Source: Clostridium sp. 1001270J_160509_D11
GTDB taxonomy: Bacteria; Bacillota; Clostridia; Peptostreptococcales; Peptostreptococcaceae
Reading direction: 5' to 3'
DNA: 38,700 bases
Assembly: GCF_015667935.1 (NCBI RefSeq)
Contig: NZ_JADPET010000008.1
Coordinates: 1 to 38,700, forward strand
Shown here one piece after another: positions 1 through 6,808 of this stretch (position 1 is the stretch's first letter; the number at the start of each line of letters is the position of its first letter). Under the pieces are notes generated by a model. The model saw only the letters and a program-made list of their open reading frames with translations, ran no database searches and was not told the origin of the DNA. Position numbers and translations under genes: made by a program.

Positions 1-74
1 TTATAATGTAATACTTTCTTTTAAAATTATATGAATATAAAACCCAAAAGTACATTTCTATTATAAATAAAAAT

Positions 75-93
75 ACTCCCGTAAAACGGGAGT
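75..93. terminator. Intrinsic terminator of the ttcA-like gene
   Basis: An 8-bp perfect stem (ACTCCCGT/ACGGGAGT) with an AAA loop. T-rich tracts follow on both strands, so it can end the minus-strand TtcA-like gene and also stop plus-strand transcription. Confidence 0.85.
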
Positions 94-106
94 TATTTTT
101 TTATAT

Positions 107-970
107 CTAGTCTTCAAATTTTTCTAAGAAAGAATGTCTAACACCATCTTGTTCCCATCCTAAAACTGAATCAAGATATACATTGTTAGCAGCTTTGAAT
201 ATTGATTTTTCAACTTCTTGATATTCTTCACCTAGATTTTTAATAAGTTCTTTTACTTCGTATCTCTTATTACCTGTTTTCTTAGCAGCAACCATACATG
301 CACAGTTAAGTGGCATAATTCCACTACTTTGTATAAATCTTATTATACTTTCTTCTCTTATATAGTAAAGAGGTCTTATTATTTGCATTTTGTCGTAGTT
401 GCTAGATTTTAATTTAGGCAACATAGTTTTAAAGTTACCTGCACATAATAAGTTAAGCATTGTAGTTTCAATTACATCATCAAAATGGTGTCCTAATGCT
501 AATTTATTACATCCTAATTCTTCTGCTTTGTTGTATAATGCTCCCCTTCTCATACGAGCACACATATAACATGGATAATCTTCTGCTATTTCACCTGCAA
601 CATCAAATATATTTGTATCAAATATTGTAAGTGGTATATTTAAATATTCACAGTTTTCTTCTAATAACTGTCTTATATTTTTATGGTATCCTGGGTCCAT
701 AGCTAAAAATACTAAGTCAAATTTAACTTGTCCGTGTTTTTGTAATTCTTGGAACATTTTAGCCATAAGAAGACTGTCTTTTCCACCAGAAATAGCTACT
801 GCTATTTTGTCTCCTTCTTCAACTAATTGATAATCTTTTATAGCCTTTATAAATTTAGACCATGTATATTTTCTATATTTTTTTATTATACTTTTTTCTA
901 TTTCTCTTAAAGGCTTTTTTTCTTCCGTAGGCATAATTATTTTACAGCCTTCACCTGCTAATTTACTCAT
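107..970 (-). CDS. TtcA-family tRNA 2-thiolation PP-loop ATPase (host)
   Basis: A host gene, 287 residues, of the PP-loop ATPase family that thiolates tRNA bases (TtcA/TtuA type). The ATP PP-loop SGGKDS is at residues 61-66 and the conserved GHHFDD at 160-165. Cysteines C134/C137 (CYMC) and C223/C225 (CAC) are positioned as iron-sulfur or catalytic cysteines. The ATG is preceded by GAGGTGA at normal spacing. It is divergent from the cotJ operon and ends at a strong terminator. Which exact tRNA position it modifies cannot be told from sequence alone; 2-thiocytidine at position 32 is the usual TtcA product. Confidence 0.85.
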   Translation of the reverse strand: MSKLAGEGCKIIMPTEEKKPLREIEKSIIKKYRKYTWSKFIKAIKDYQLVEEGDKIAVAISGGKDSLLMAKMFQELQKHGQVKFDLVFLAMDPGYHKNIRQLLEENCEYLNIPLTIFDTNIFDVAGEIAEDYPCYMCARMRRGALYNKAEELGCNKLALGHHFDDVIETTMLNLLCAGNFKTMLPKLKSSNYDKMQIIRPLYYIREESIIRFIQSSGIMPLNCACMVAAKKTGNKRYEVKELIKNLGEEYQEVEKSIFKAANNVYLDSVLGWEQDGVRHSFLEKFED

Positions 971-1208
971 TAAATCACCTCATCAATTTAAAACATGAAA
1001 TTAATTTTATCATATTTCATAATATACATTCAAGTCTATAAACCTTCTTTATTTCTTACTTTTAAGTTCGCAATAATTTATACATTAATTTTTATATATA
1101 CAATTTGTATATTCCTATATCTAATGTAACATTTTAACCCGCTTTTAATATTATATATTAAGGTAGATATTACTTATTCTATCATATCATCAAGGAGGTT
1201 TAAACATA

Positions 1209-1415
1209 ATGGAAAAAACTAGAGGTATAAAAACTAATTGTGGTGACCAATTGGCAAGACCATATGTAAATAATCAGACTCTAACTAAAATGTATAACTT
1301 ATGTACTGCTTTAAAATACGGTAGCTTATTCCCAGAATTATACTTATTTAATTCTGAAAATTACAATGCTTACCTTTATGAATCACCAAAAAATAGATTG
1401 GGAGGTAGAAGATAA
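1209..1415 (+). CDS. cotJA: Spore coat-associated protein CotJA
   Basis: A 68-residue protein of the CotJA family, first gene of the cotJABC spore-coat operon. The segment LARPYVNNQTLTKMYNLCTA, followed by a leucine/tyrosine-rich C-terminus, is typical of the family. AAGGAGG lies 9 nt upstream of the ATG. The gene overlaps cotJB by one base (TAATG), implying translational coupling. In bacilli the operon is transcribed in the mother cell under sigma-E; a convincing sigma-E promoter could not be defined here (971-1208 is AT-rich with several weak candidates). The gene is host DNA and lies outside the prophage. Confidence 0.92.
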   Translation: MEKTRGIKTNCGDQLARPYVNNQTLTKMYNLCTALKYGSLFPELYLFNSENYNAYLYESPKNRLGGRR

Positions 1416-1684
1416 TGAGACAATCAACTTGTAGATACGACCTTATAAAAGCCGTTATGGAATTAGGTTTTGCTGCTGTAGATATGAATTTATATTTAGA
1501 TAATAATCCTGAAGACAAAACTGCCGTAAACACTTACAATTCTTTTGTCTCTCAATATGCAAAAGCTAGATGTGCCTATGAAAAACAATACGGCCCTTTA
1601 ACAAATTTTGGACACGCTCCAAGTAACTGTCCATGGCAATGGGTTGACGAACCTTGGCCTTGGGAAAAAGAATTTTATATGTAA
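1415..1684 (+). CDS. cotJB: Spore coat protein CotJB
   Basis: An 89-residue CotJB-family protein. Visible family features are the helical N-terminal half (LGFAAVDMNLYLDNNPED), a central alanine/tyrosine helix, the G-P-L segment, and the tryptophan-rich tail WQWVDEPWPWEKEFYM. It starts one base inside the end of cotJA and is followed 20 bp later by cotJC, so the three genes form one operon. Family knowledge places it in the inner spore coat with CotJC. It is intact despite the neighbouring phage insertion. Confidence 0.93.
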   Translation: MRQSTCRYDLIKAVMELGFAAVDMNLYLDNNPEDKTAVNTYNSFVSQYAKARCAYEKQYGPLTNFGHAPSNCPWQWVDEPWPWEKEFYM

Positions 1685-1704
1685 AAAATAGGAGGATTTA
1701 AATT

Positions 1705-1902
1705 ATGTGGATTTATGAAAAAACACTAGAATATCCAGTAAATTTGAAGTGCCGCGATCTTAGAATGGCTAAAGTTATAATGGCTCAACTTGGAGGCCCA
1801 AATGGCGAATTAGGTGCAGCGCTTAGATATTTACAACAAAGATACACTATGCCTACAGGAAAATCAAAAGGATTATTGACAGATATCGGAACTGAAGAAT
1901 AG
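1705..1902 (+). pseudogene. cotJC: CotJC manganese catalase, 5' part cut by the prophage
   Basis: The first 65 codons (1705-1899) of a CotJC-type manganese catalase, followed by a TAG stop supplied by phage DNA. AGGAGG precedes the ATG. The fragment includes MWIYEKTLEYPVNLKCRDLR and ends GLLTDIGTEE. The last Glu codon is the first half of the E-x-x-H metal-binding pair whose His lies at the other end of the prophage (38263). The fragment alone should be inactive. It is marked as interrupted rather than decayed, because precise excision restores a 190-residue gene, close to the usual CotJC length of about 190. Confidence 0.95.
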
Positions 1903-1923
1903 GTTCGTTAATGCTATACATAA
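1897..1923. other. attL: left attachment junction
   Basis: The core GAA (1897-1899) joins host cotJC codons to phage DNA. The phage arm contains AATGCTATACATAA (1910-1923), the exact reverse complement of the arm in attR (38229-38242). Each prophage end therefore carries one arm of the attP dyad. Confidence 0.88.
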
Positions 1924-1960
1924 AATAAGCTAAGGAAAATAACTTCCCTAGCCTTATTTT
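1922..1960 (-). terminator. End-of-late-operon terminator
   Basis: Arms AAAATAAGCTAAGGAA (1922-1937) and TTCCCTAGCCTTATTTT (1944-1960) form a long, slightly bulged stem with A/T-rich flanks. It closes the minus-strand late operon just inside attL. It overlaps the stop of the 27-residue peptide gene and may work in both directions, shielding the operon from cotJ read-through. Confidence 0.75.
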
Positions 1961-2042
1961 ACAATATAAATAACATAGCACACAATACACCAATACCAAA
2001 GTATGCTATGCGTCCTGCTACTTCTAAGATAATTTTATTCAT
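1959..2042 (-). CDS. 27-residue phage membrane peptide
   Basis: A 27-codon gene encoding MNKIILEVAGRIAYFGIGVL plus CAMLFIL: a short charged N-terminus and one hydrophobic, probably membrane-spanning helix. A perfect AAAGGAGGTG ribosome-binding site sits just upstream of the ATG, partly inside a small hairpin (CTCCT/AGGAG with an AAAA loop) that could modulate translation. It is the last gene of the late operon, after the amidase. It could be an accessory lysis or membrane peptide; no function is assigned. Confidence 0.6.
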   Translation of the reverse strand: MNKIILEVAGRIAYFGIGVLCAMLFIL

Positions 2043-2090
2043 ACGCCCACCTCCTTTTTAGGAGTATGGTCGCATCATTATACTTTTATA

Positions 2091-2960
2091 CTATTTTTCA
2101 AAAGTTTCTACATATTTTGGAGATGCTGTTATATATACTCCTGATTTTAGCTTATACATATCTGTACCTGTTCTTTCAATTCTTTCTACTACAGTATATA
2201 CCCCGCCTTTTTTTATAACTCCTATTACACTCGCAGAAGTGAAGTCCGGTTTACTATGCATATTTATATCCTCTTTTATTTTTACGTATAATGTTTTATC
2301 TGTAGTAGTTGTATTATTAGATCCATATTTATATGCTTTTAGTAGTGGATAGAAGTTGTTTTCAAATGCCTTTCTTGTGTTCCCGAATCCCATAAAATTA
2401 GTACCCGGGCAAGTTTTTCTAGATTTATACTTGTTGTAATCTCCTAAATAAGTACCACCACTAGTAAACCAAGCATGAGGTCTTATATAAGTAGAATTTA
2501 TAGGTAGATTGAATTTTTCTGCTAATAAGGCAAATACAAATATAACTGCTTGTTTTTGCTCCTCTGTCATTGCATCTTGGCCTTTATCAAAGTTACCATA
2601 TATTTCAATACATATCGCATTAGCATTCCAACCTTTTATACCTATTGGAGTTGAATTAAGATTTCTTCCTGTTGTAATTTTGCCATTAGGGAAAATATTG
2701 AAGTGTTGTGCTATATAATGTCCATAACCATCAGAACTCCCCCACGTAGTTTTTCCATAAGAATCTAATGCCATTGTTCTTCCTAATTCTCTATTATCGC
2801 CATAAACTCTTTTATCTGTGCCATTCCACGTTTCATAATCCGGTAATGCCATGTGATGCACTTGTAATTTATTTATTTTTCTAGTTGGTTTTTGCTTATC
2901 TAACCATTCTTTAAACTCTTTTTCAGTCTCTAATAATGTAAATCCATTTTGAATTTTCAT
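2091..2960 (-). CDS. Endolysin: zinc N-acetylmuramoyl-L-alanine amidase with SH3-like domain
   Basis: A 289-residue lysin that should cut the amide bond between MurNAc and L-Ala to release progeny. The N-terminal Amidase_2/PGRP-type domain (about 25-210) has the zinc ligands H35 or H36 (VHHMALP), H162 (RPHAW) and C184 (TCPGT). The core strand ICIEIYGNFD is conserved. Residues about 222-285 form an SH3-like wall-binding segment (LYVKIKEDINMHSKPD through KLKSGVYI). No signal peptide is seen, consistent with holin-dependent release. It lies downstream of XhlA and holin but is separated from the holin by an intrinsic terminator, so its expression may be set separately. Confidence 0.92.
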   Translation of the reverse strand: MKIQNGFTLLETEKEFKEWLDKQKPTRKINKLQVHHMALPDYETWNGTDKRVYGDNRELGRTMALDSYGKTTWGSSDGYGHYIAQHFNIFPNGKITTGRNLNSTPIGIKGWNANAICIEIYGNFDKGQDAMTEEQKQAVIFVFALLAEKFNLPINSTYIRPHAWFTSGGTYLGDYNKYKSRKTCPGTNFMGFGNTRKAFENNFYPLLKAYKYGSNNTTTTDKTLYVKIKEDINMHSKPDFTSASVIGVIKKGGVYTVVERIERTGTDMYKLKSGVYITASPKYVETFEK

Positions 2961-2983
2961 TTCATCAAATCCTTTCTTGAAAT

Positions 2984-3030
2984 TAAAAAAAGTGCTTAAA
3001 ATTCGACCTTCTAAATTCGATTCTAAGCAC
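2984..3030 (-). terminator. Terminator between holin and endolysin
   Basis: On the minus strand GTGCTTAGAATCGA pairs with TCGAATTTTAAGCAC across a short loop, followed by TTTTTTT. Placed in the 99-bp gap between holin and amidase, it would reduce endolysin transcription unless read through. Confidence 0.8.
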
Positions 3031-3059
3031 CTTACAGTTATCTTATAAAGTATTTATAC

Positions 3060-3317
3060 CTATTTTTCTATTAAATTCTTAAATGCTTGATGTAAGCCTG
3101 TAGATGCTAAACCACTAAATAATCCACCAAGTATTACTTCTGGGCTTATATATCCAGCTATCCATACGTTTAAAATACAGCCAAGTACTGCCATTATGCA
3201 TGGTATATATTTATTTTCTATAAAACTAAAACTTGTTTTAATTACATATCCTATACATACACAAATACCAACTACAACTAAAACTAAATAGTTGCCTAAT
3301 AAATTTAAATCAAACAT
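3060..3317 (-). CDS. Putative holin
   Basis: An 85-residue hydrophobic protein with three likely membrane segments (about 9-27, 37-54 and 58-76) and a short basic C-terminus (HQAFKNLIEK). The signature GGLFSGLASTGLHQ near the third segment is common in small phage holins of clostridia. It sits between XhlA and the endolysin, the normal place for a holin. It would form membrane lesions that let the amidase reach the wall. The exact holin family is not settled from sequence alone. Confidence 0.82.
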   Translation of the reverse strand: MFDLNLLGNYLVLVVVGICVCIGYVIKTSFSFIENKYIPCIMAVLGCILNVWIAGYISPEVILGGLFSGLASTGLHQAFKNLIEK

Positions 3318-3326
3318 ATTTACCTC

Positions 3327-3560
3327 CTATTTAAATAAATTATTTTGAATTGCATAAAAGAAAAAACTAACCAATGCTGTTATAATTGCATAAGTTAGTT
3401 TGTTTAAGTTGATTGCTAATTTGTCTATTGTATTGCATAGATTTTCTATTTTTACTGCCATTTCTGCCTGTGTATTTTCTAGTTTGTCTATTCTTTCAGA
3501 ATGCCTTTGCAGTCTTTCATCGTGTCTTTTTAATGTATCTTTCAACCATTCATCATTCAT
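3327..3560 (-). CDS. XhlA-type haemolysin/holin-associated protein
   Basis: A 77-residue protein with an N-terminal charged coiled coil (about 5-45; heptad pattern through RHDERLQRHSERIDKLENTQ) and one C-terminal transmembrane helix (LTYAIITALVSFFFYAI). This layout matches the XhlA family, in which the membrane protein cooperates with holin and amidase in host lysis. The start has AAAGGAG upstream. It is followed 10 bp later by the holin. Confidence 0.85.
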   Translation of the reverse strand: MNDEWLKDTLKRHDERLQRHSERIDKLENTQAEMAVKIENLCNTIDKLAINLNKLTYAIITALVSFFFYAIQNNLFK

Positions 3561-3579
3561 GCAAAACTCCTTTCTAAAT

Positions 3580-3612
3580 AAAAAGAGCAGCTAAATTAAT
3601 AACTGCTCTTTA
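3580..3612 (-). terminator. Terminator before the lysis cassette
   Basis: A 9-bp stem AAAGAGCAG/CTGCTCTTT (3582-3590 with 3603-3611) followed on the minus strand by TTTTTATTT. It separates the tail and small-gene region from XhlA. Confidence 0.82.
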
Positions 3613-3646
3613 TGATCTTGCTTTTTAGAATAATATTATATTTTAC

Positions 3647-3934
3647 CTATAATGAATATTCATTTACTAATCTTCTTAATTCATTAATATATTCTTCAAC
3701 TATACTGTCATCTTCCCATTCTTCTTTTGATACGCAACTATAATGGTCTATAAAGCGAGTTATTTCCTCTCTTTCTCCATGTAATTTAACAAAAGGAGCT
3801 AAACATACTAAAGCAGCAGCAAGAGGATTATCTCCTAAAAAATCTGTGTTAGCAACTCCCATAGCTTCACATCTATCGCAATTATAAACCCTTCTTACTA
3901 TTCCTTCTAAATAACTTTTATTTTGCCAATTCAT
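3647..3934 (-). CDS. Hypothetical 95-residue protein with CxxC
   Basis: Unrecognised. The ATG at 3934 is preferred because GGGAGGTG lies 6 nt upstream; an in-frame GTG three codons earlier lies within that site. Features are YNCDRCEAMG (a CxxC pair near residue 20), a mixed helix AALVCLAPFVKLHG, and an acidic C-terminus (EEWEDDSIVEEYINELRRLV). A hairpin CTATAC/GTATAG lies immediately upstream of the ribosome-binding site. It stands between tail spike and lysis genes, where phages often carry late accessory genes. Confidence 0.6.
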   Translation of the reverse strand: MNWQNKSYLEGIVRRVYNCDRCEAMGVANTDFLGDNPLAAALVCLAPFVKLHGEREEITRFIDHYSCVSKEEWEDDSIVEEYINELRRLVNEYSL

Positions 3935-4025
3935 CAATTTCACCTCCCACTATACCATAAATAGTATAGAAAGAGGTTAGATTTTGCAATAAAATAGGGA
4001 AATTTAAGTTCGCAATCTTTTTTAA

Positions 4026-4127
4026 CTAAGACAACATTTTTTTCTTATAATTTATCGCAACGTTTAAATAATCAAGCGTTGTATCTATGCATGTATATTC
4101 TTCTAACAGAATATACTCTTCGTTCAT
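4026..4127 (-). CDS. Hypothetical 33-residue peptide
   Basis: A short gene with an excellent site (AAGGAGG, 6 nt from ATG). The peptide begins MNEEYILLEEYTCIDTTLDY and ends in a lysine cluster (NYKKKMLS). It lies between two other small accessory genes downstream of the tail spike. The ribosome-binding site and operon position support translation; function unknown. Confidence 0.5.
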   Translation of the reverse strand: MNEEYILLEEYTCIDTTLDYLNVAINYKKKMLS

Positions 4128-4148
4128 AATTAAACCTCCTTTTAATTA

Positions 4149-4394
4149 TTAAATATCTATTTCTAAATCATATTTAATCCAATTTATAAAACTTGACACA
4201 TCTTCAATTCCATATCCTTGTTCTAATGAATTTTCAGATAAAAATTCTTCCCTAATTAATCTACTTAGAAATAATCTAAATTCATTTTCTGATAAATTTA
4301 ATAAATATTCTTTAATATCTTCTTTTGAGTGATTAATTCCACTATCTGTTGCTCCAGTATCATAAGCGAATCTTTCCAATATTTTATCTTTCAT
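4149..4394 (-). CDS. Hypothetical 81-residue acidic protein
   Basis: Unrecognised. AAAGGAGA is placed 8 nt before the ATG. The protein is acidic and mostly helical (SKEDIKEYLLNLSENEFRLF, then IREEFLSENSLEQGYGIEDV), soluble, with no membrane segment. It lies directly downstream of the tail spike, bracketed by remnants of the spike's hinge sequence, which suggests that it may have travelled with a tail-spike cassette. Confidence 0.6.
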   Translation of the reverse strand: MKDKILERFAYDTGATDSGINHSKEDIKEYLLNLSENEFRLFLSRLIREEFLSENSLEQGYGIEDVSSFINWIKYDLEIDI

Positions 4395-4456
4395 AATATA
4401 ATCTCCTTTCTAATTTTTAAATGGTGTACCTTTATACTCCACCATATCGCAAAACT

Positions 4457-4486
4457 AAGTACGCAATATTTTTAAATTGCGAACTA
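4457..4486. repeat. Copy of tail-spike hinge repeat, downstream of the spike gene
   Basis: A 30-bp imperfect palindrome (AAGTACGCAAT, 8-nt loop, ATTGCGAACTA) matching 26 of 30 bases of 6172-6201, same orientation. It lies 4 bp past the spike stop codon. Read on the minus strand it still spells SSQFKNIAYL, resembling SSQCKDTANF at the hinge inside the spike gene, so it looks like a remnant of a replaced 3' cassette. Confidence 0.7.
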
Positions 4487-4490
4487 ATTA

Positions 4491-6794
4491 TTATGAAGTT
4501 TTTACAATTTTAATTCCTATTATTGTAAAATCACCAGCACATACATCATTTCTTGAAAGTCTAAACCCTAAAAAATCTTCAGTTCCATTTATGTCGATGT
4601 GAAAATATTTTATTAATTGTACTTTCCCATTTTCTCCACAGGGTTTTTCTATCGTAGATGTCGTGTTAGTTTGTATACCTCCAATAGAAATTTTTGAATA
4701 ATCCAATGTTATTCCGTAATTCCCATCGTTTATTTCAGAATTATTTACAATCATTATGTATATATCAAAACTATTCCAATTTGGGCATGGTATTGTTGTT
4801 GATATACTGCTTTCATCTTTTGTTTTACCGCTTTCAAAATTCCATCCCTGTATAGCCCCAAAATTAGATTTTGTAGTAGTCCCTGTAAAATCGATAAAAT
4901 CACAACCCATTATATATTTTTCATTTAATTTCAAACTATTAATTTCAGGTATTTTTTCCCATATATAAGATTCACCTATTTTTTCACATTTATATAAAAC
5001 ATCGTTTACATTTGCTATTACATTGAGATAGTTTGAATTTGCACTAGGGAGACCGTGAGTTAACATAGCGTATGCTGGAGCTGTTCTTGCTATATAAGCA
5101 TCAACGATTAAATTACCCCTTGAAATATTCCTATATGAATTATTAACAAGTTTCACATCTCCATTTGCTGTATTTCTAACATAATTGCCTCCAATACATC
5201 TTATTCCGCCATTGTTATGCTTTATGACTATTGCTGAATCAGAAAAATTTGTAAATCCTCCACCAGTTATTGTCACATTATTAGCATTGTTGACTTCAAT
5301 AAGAAATGGTTTTTTACCAGTTGTTGCTTCAAGTCTATTTCCGTTAAAATAACAATTGTTTATATTTATACTGCCATATACTCCCCCACCAGTTTTAGGG
5401 TCTCCAATTCTTATACTTACATCTTCATGTTGCTCAAAGTAACAATTTTCTAGTGTAAAACATTGTATGTCATTACCAGCTATATACACATCAACATTAT
5501 TAAGTAAAAAACCACAACTGAATAATCCACTTGCATGACTTGCATTATTCTTAGTTTGACCTCTATCAGTGTCATAATATCCAACATAAACACCTAAATC
5601 ACATTTATTAAATCTACAATTTGTAAAACGCATTATATCACTATAATATCCAAGTGCTAATCCTGTTCCACAATTTGTAAAATTAATTATATTTGCTAAA
5701 GTATAAGTACAATCGTGAAATCTTATTCCTATATCACAATTATCTATTAAAAGTGAATCAAATAAATAAGAACCTCCAACTGTTCTACTATCTATGCCTA
5801 AACTATTATTGTTTCTCGTTCCTAAAAGTGTCATATTTTTGATTTGTATGTTATTCTTTGATGCATCAGAACCTAGATTTATTATAGACCCTCCATTTGC
5901 TTTTATAATTCTAGTCGCTCTCATTGAAGTACCAGTTAGTGCTACTCCTCCAGTATATAATAAATCTGGGATTTTATTACAACCTTTTACCGTTATAGTA
6001 TTCGTTATTTTATAATCTCCATCAGGAAATTTTATAGTTGCGCCTTTACAATTCAATTCTACAAAATTTATTATACTTTGTATTGCCTCTGTGTCGTCTG
6101 TCTTACCATCTCCCACTGCTCCACTAAGTCCAAACGGTGGAAATTTAACATTGATTTCTAATGATTCAATAAAGTTCGCAGTATCTTTACATTGCGAACT
6201 AACATTACTTATACCTTCTTCCATTCTGTTTAACTCTGCTGTTGTAATTTTTTCTTTTGCTACCCATGTTTTTTTAGCAAAAGTTCCGTCTGCATTAGTA
6301 GATGCTACAGGCTCTGCATAAGTAGCTATAGCATAATCTGCTATAGCCTTGTCTACTTCATTTGTTGTATTCGTAGTTACTACTAGTTCGGAAATAGGAG
6401 TTGTGCAAGGTCTTTCTAGTACATGAAATTGTCCTTGTACTTTTGGAATTGTTACAGCCCCGTCAGTATCATCAAACAAATCAAATACCAAATCAAAATC
6501 TCCTACTTCTACTTCTTCATCAATCAGATCTTCTGTTACCTTTAGATGTATTTTCCCATTTTCAACTTCTCCTATTGCGTTTGCTACTTCTACTCCATTT
6601 GGTTTTATAACTGTTACTGCAGCATTTATTGCATTTGTCTCTTCAATTAAGTTTGTACTCCCTTTAAAATTAAAGCTTGCATTTTTTACAACAAAATAAT
6701 AGTGTACATTCTTATTTCCTCTAAATAAATATATATCTTTATCTAGTTTTGCTGTATTTCCTGTAACCGTTACTGTGTAATCGTATTTTATCAA
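4491..6794 (-). CDS. Tail spike / baseplate protein: BppU-like N-domain plus beta-helix
   Basis: 767 residues. The N-terminal ~140 residues resemble the BppU/DUF2479 baseplate domain that anchors receptor-binding proteins. A hinge (about 185-215, ISNVSSQCKDTANF) leads to a pectate-lyase-3-like right-handed beta-helix starting at GAVGDGKTDDTEAIQ, with many short N-rich turns (about 220-620). A C-terminal beta-rich domain may bind receptor or trimerise. The start is TTG at 6794, chosen because GGGAGGTG lies 7 nt upstream. The product probably binds or degrades a surface polysaccharide. The hinge DNA is a 30-bp palindrome duplicated just after the stop, suggesting domain exchange. Confidence 0.85.
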   Translation of the reverse strand: MIKYDYTVTVTGNTAKLDKDIYLFRGNKNVHYYFVVKNASFNFKGSTNLIEETNAINAAVTVIKPNGVEVANAIGEVENGKIHLKVTEDLIDEEVEVGDFDLVFDLFDDTDGAVTIPKVQGQFHVLERPCTTPISELVVTTNTTNEVDKAIADYAIATYAEPVASTNADGTFAKKTWVAKEKITTAELNRMEEGISNVSSQCKDTANFIESLEINVKFPPFGLSGAVGDGKTDDTEAIQSIINFVELNCKGATIKFPDGDYKITNTITVKGCNKIPDLLYTGGVALTGTSMRATRIIKANGGSIINLGSDASKNNIQIKNMTLLGTRNNNSLGIDSRTVGGSYLFDSLLIDNCDIGIRFHDCTYTLANIINFTNCGTGLALGYYSDIMRFTNCRFNKCDLGVYVGYYDTDRGQTKNNASHASGLFSCGFLLNNVDVYIAGNDIQCFTLENCYFEQHEDVSIRIGDPKTGGGVYGSININNCYFNGNRLEATTGKKPFLIEVNNANNVTITGGGFTNFSDSAIVIKHNNGGIRCIGGNYVRNTANGDVKLVNNSYRNISRGNLIVDAYIARTAPAYAMLTHGLPSANSNYLNVIANVNDVLYKCEKIGESYIWEKIPEINSLKLNEKYIMGCDFIDFTGTTTKSNFGAIQGWNFESGKTKDESSISTTIPCPNWNSFDIYIMIVNNSEINDGNYGITLDYSKISIGGIQTNTTSTIEKPCGENGKVQLIKYFHIDINGTEDFLGFRLSRNDVCAGDFTIIGIKIVKTS
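6172..6201. repeat. Hinge repeat inside the tail-spike gene
   Basis: A palindromic 30-mer with perfect 8-bp arms AGTTCGCA/TGCGAACT, encoding SSQCKDTANF on the minus strand. It is 26/30 identical to 4457-4486. Together the two copies flank the whole beta-helix and C-terminal domain. Confidence 0.7.
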
Positions 6795-6808
6795 GTCGCT
6801 CCACCTCC

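Noticed and set aside
971..1208. A sigma-E promoter for cotJA, e.g. TATACAAT at 1097-1104
   Set aside because: The -10 is plausible but no matching -35 element lies at the right spacing, and CATATCAT nearer the gene would overlap the ribosome-binding site.
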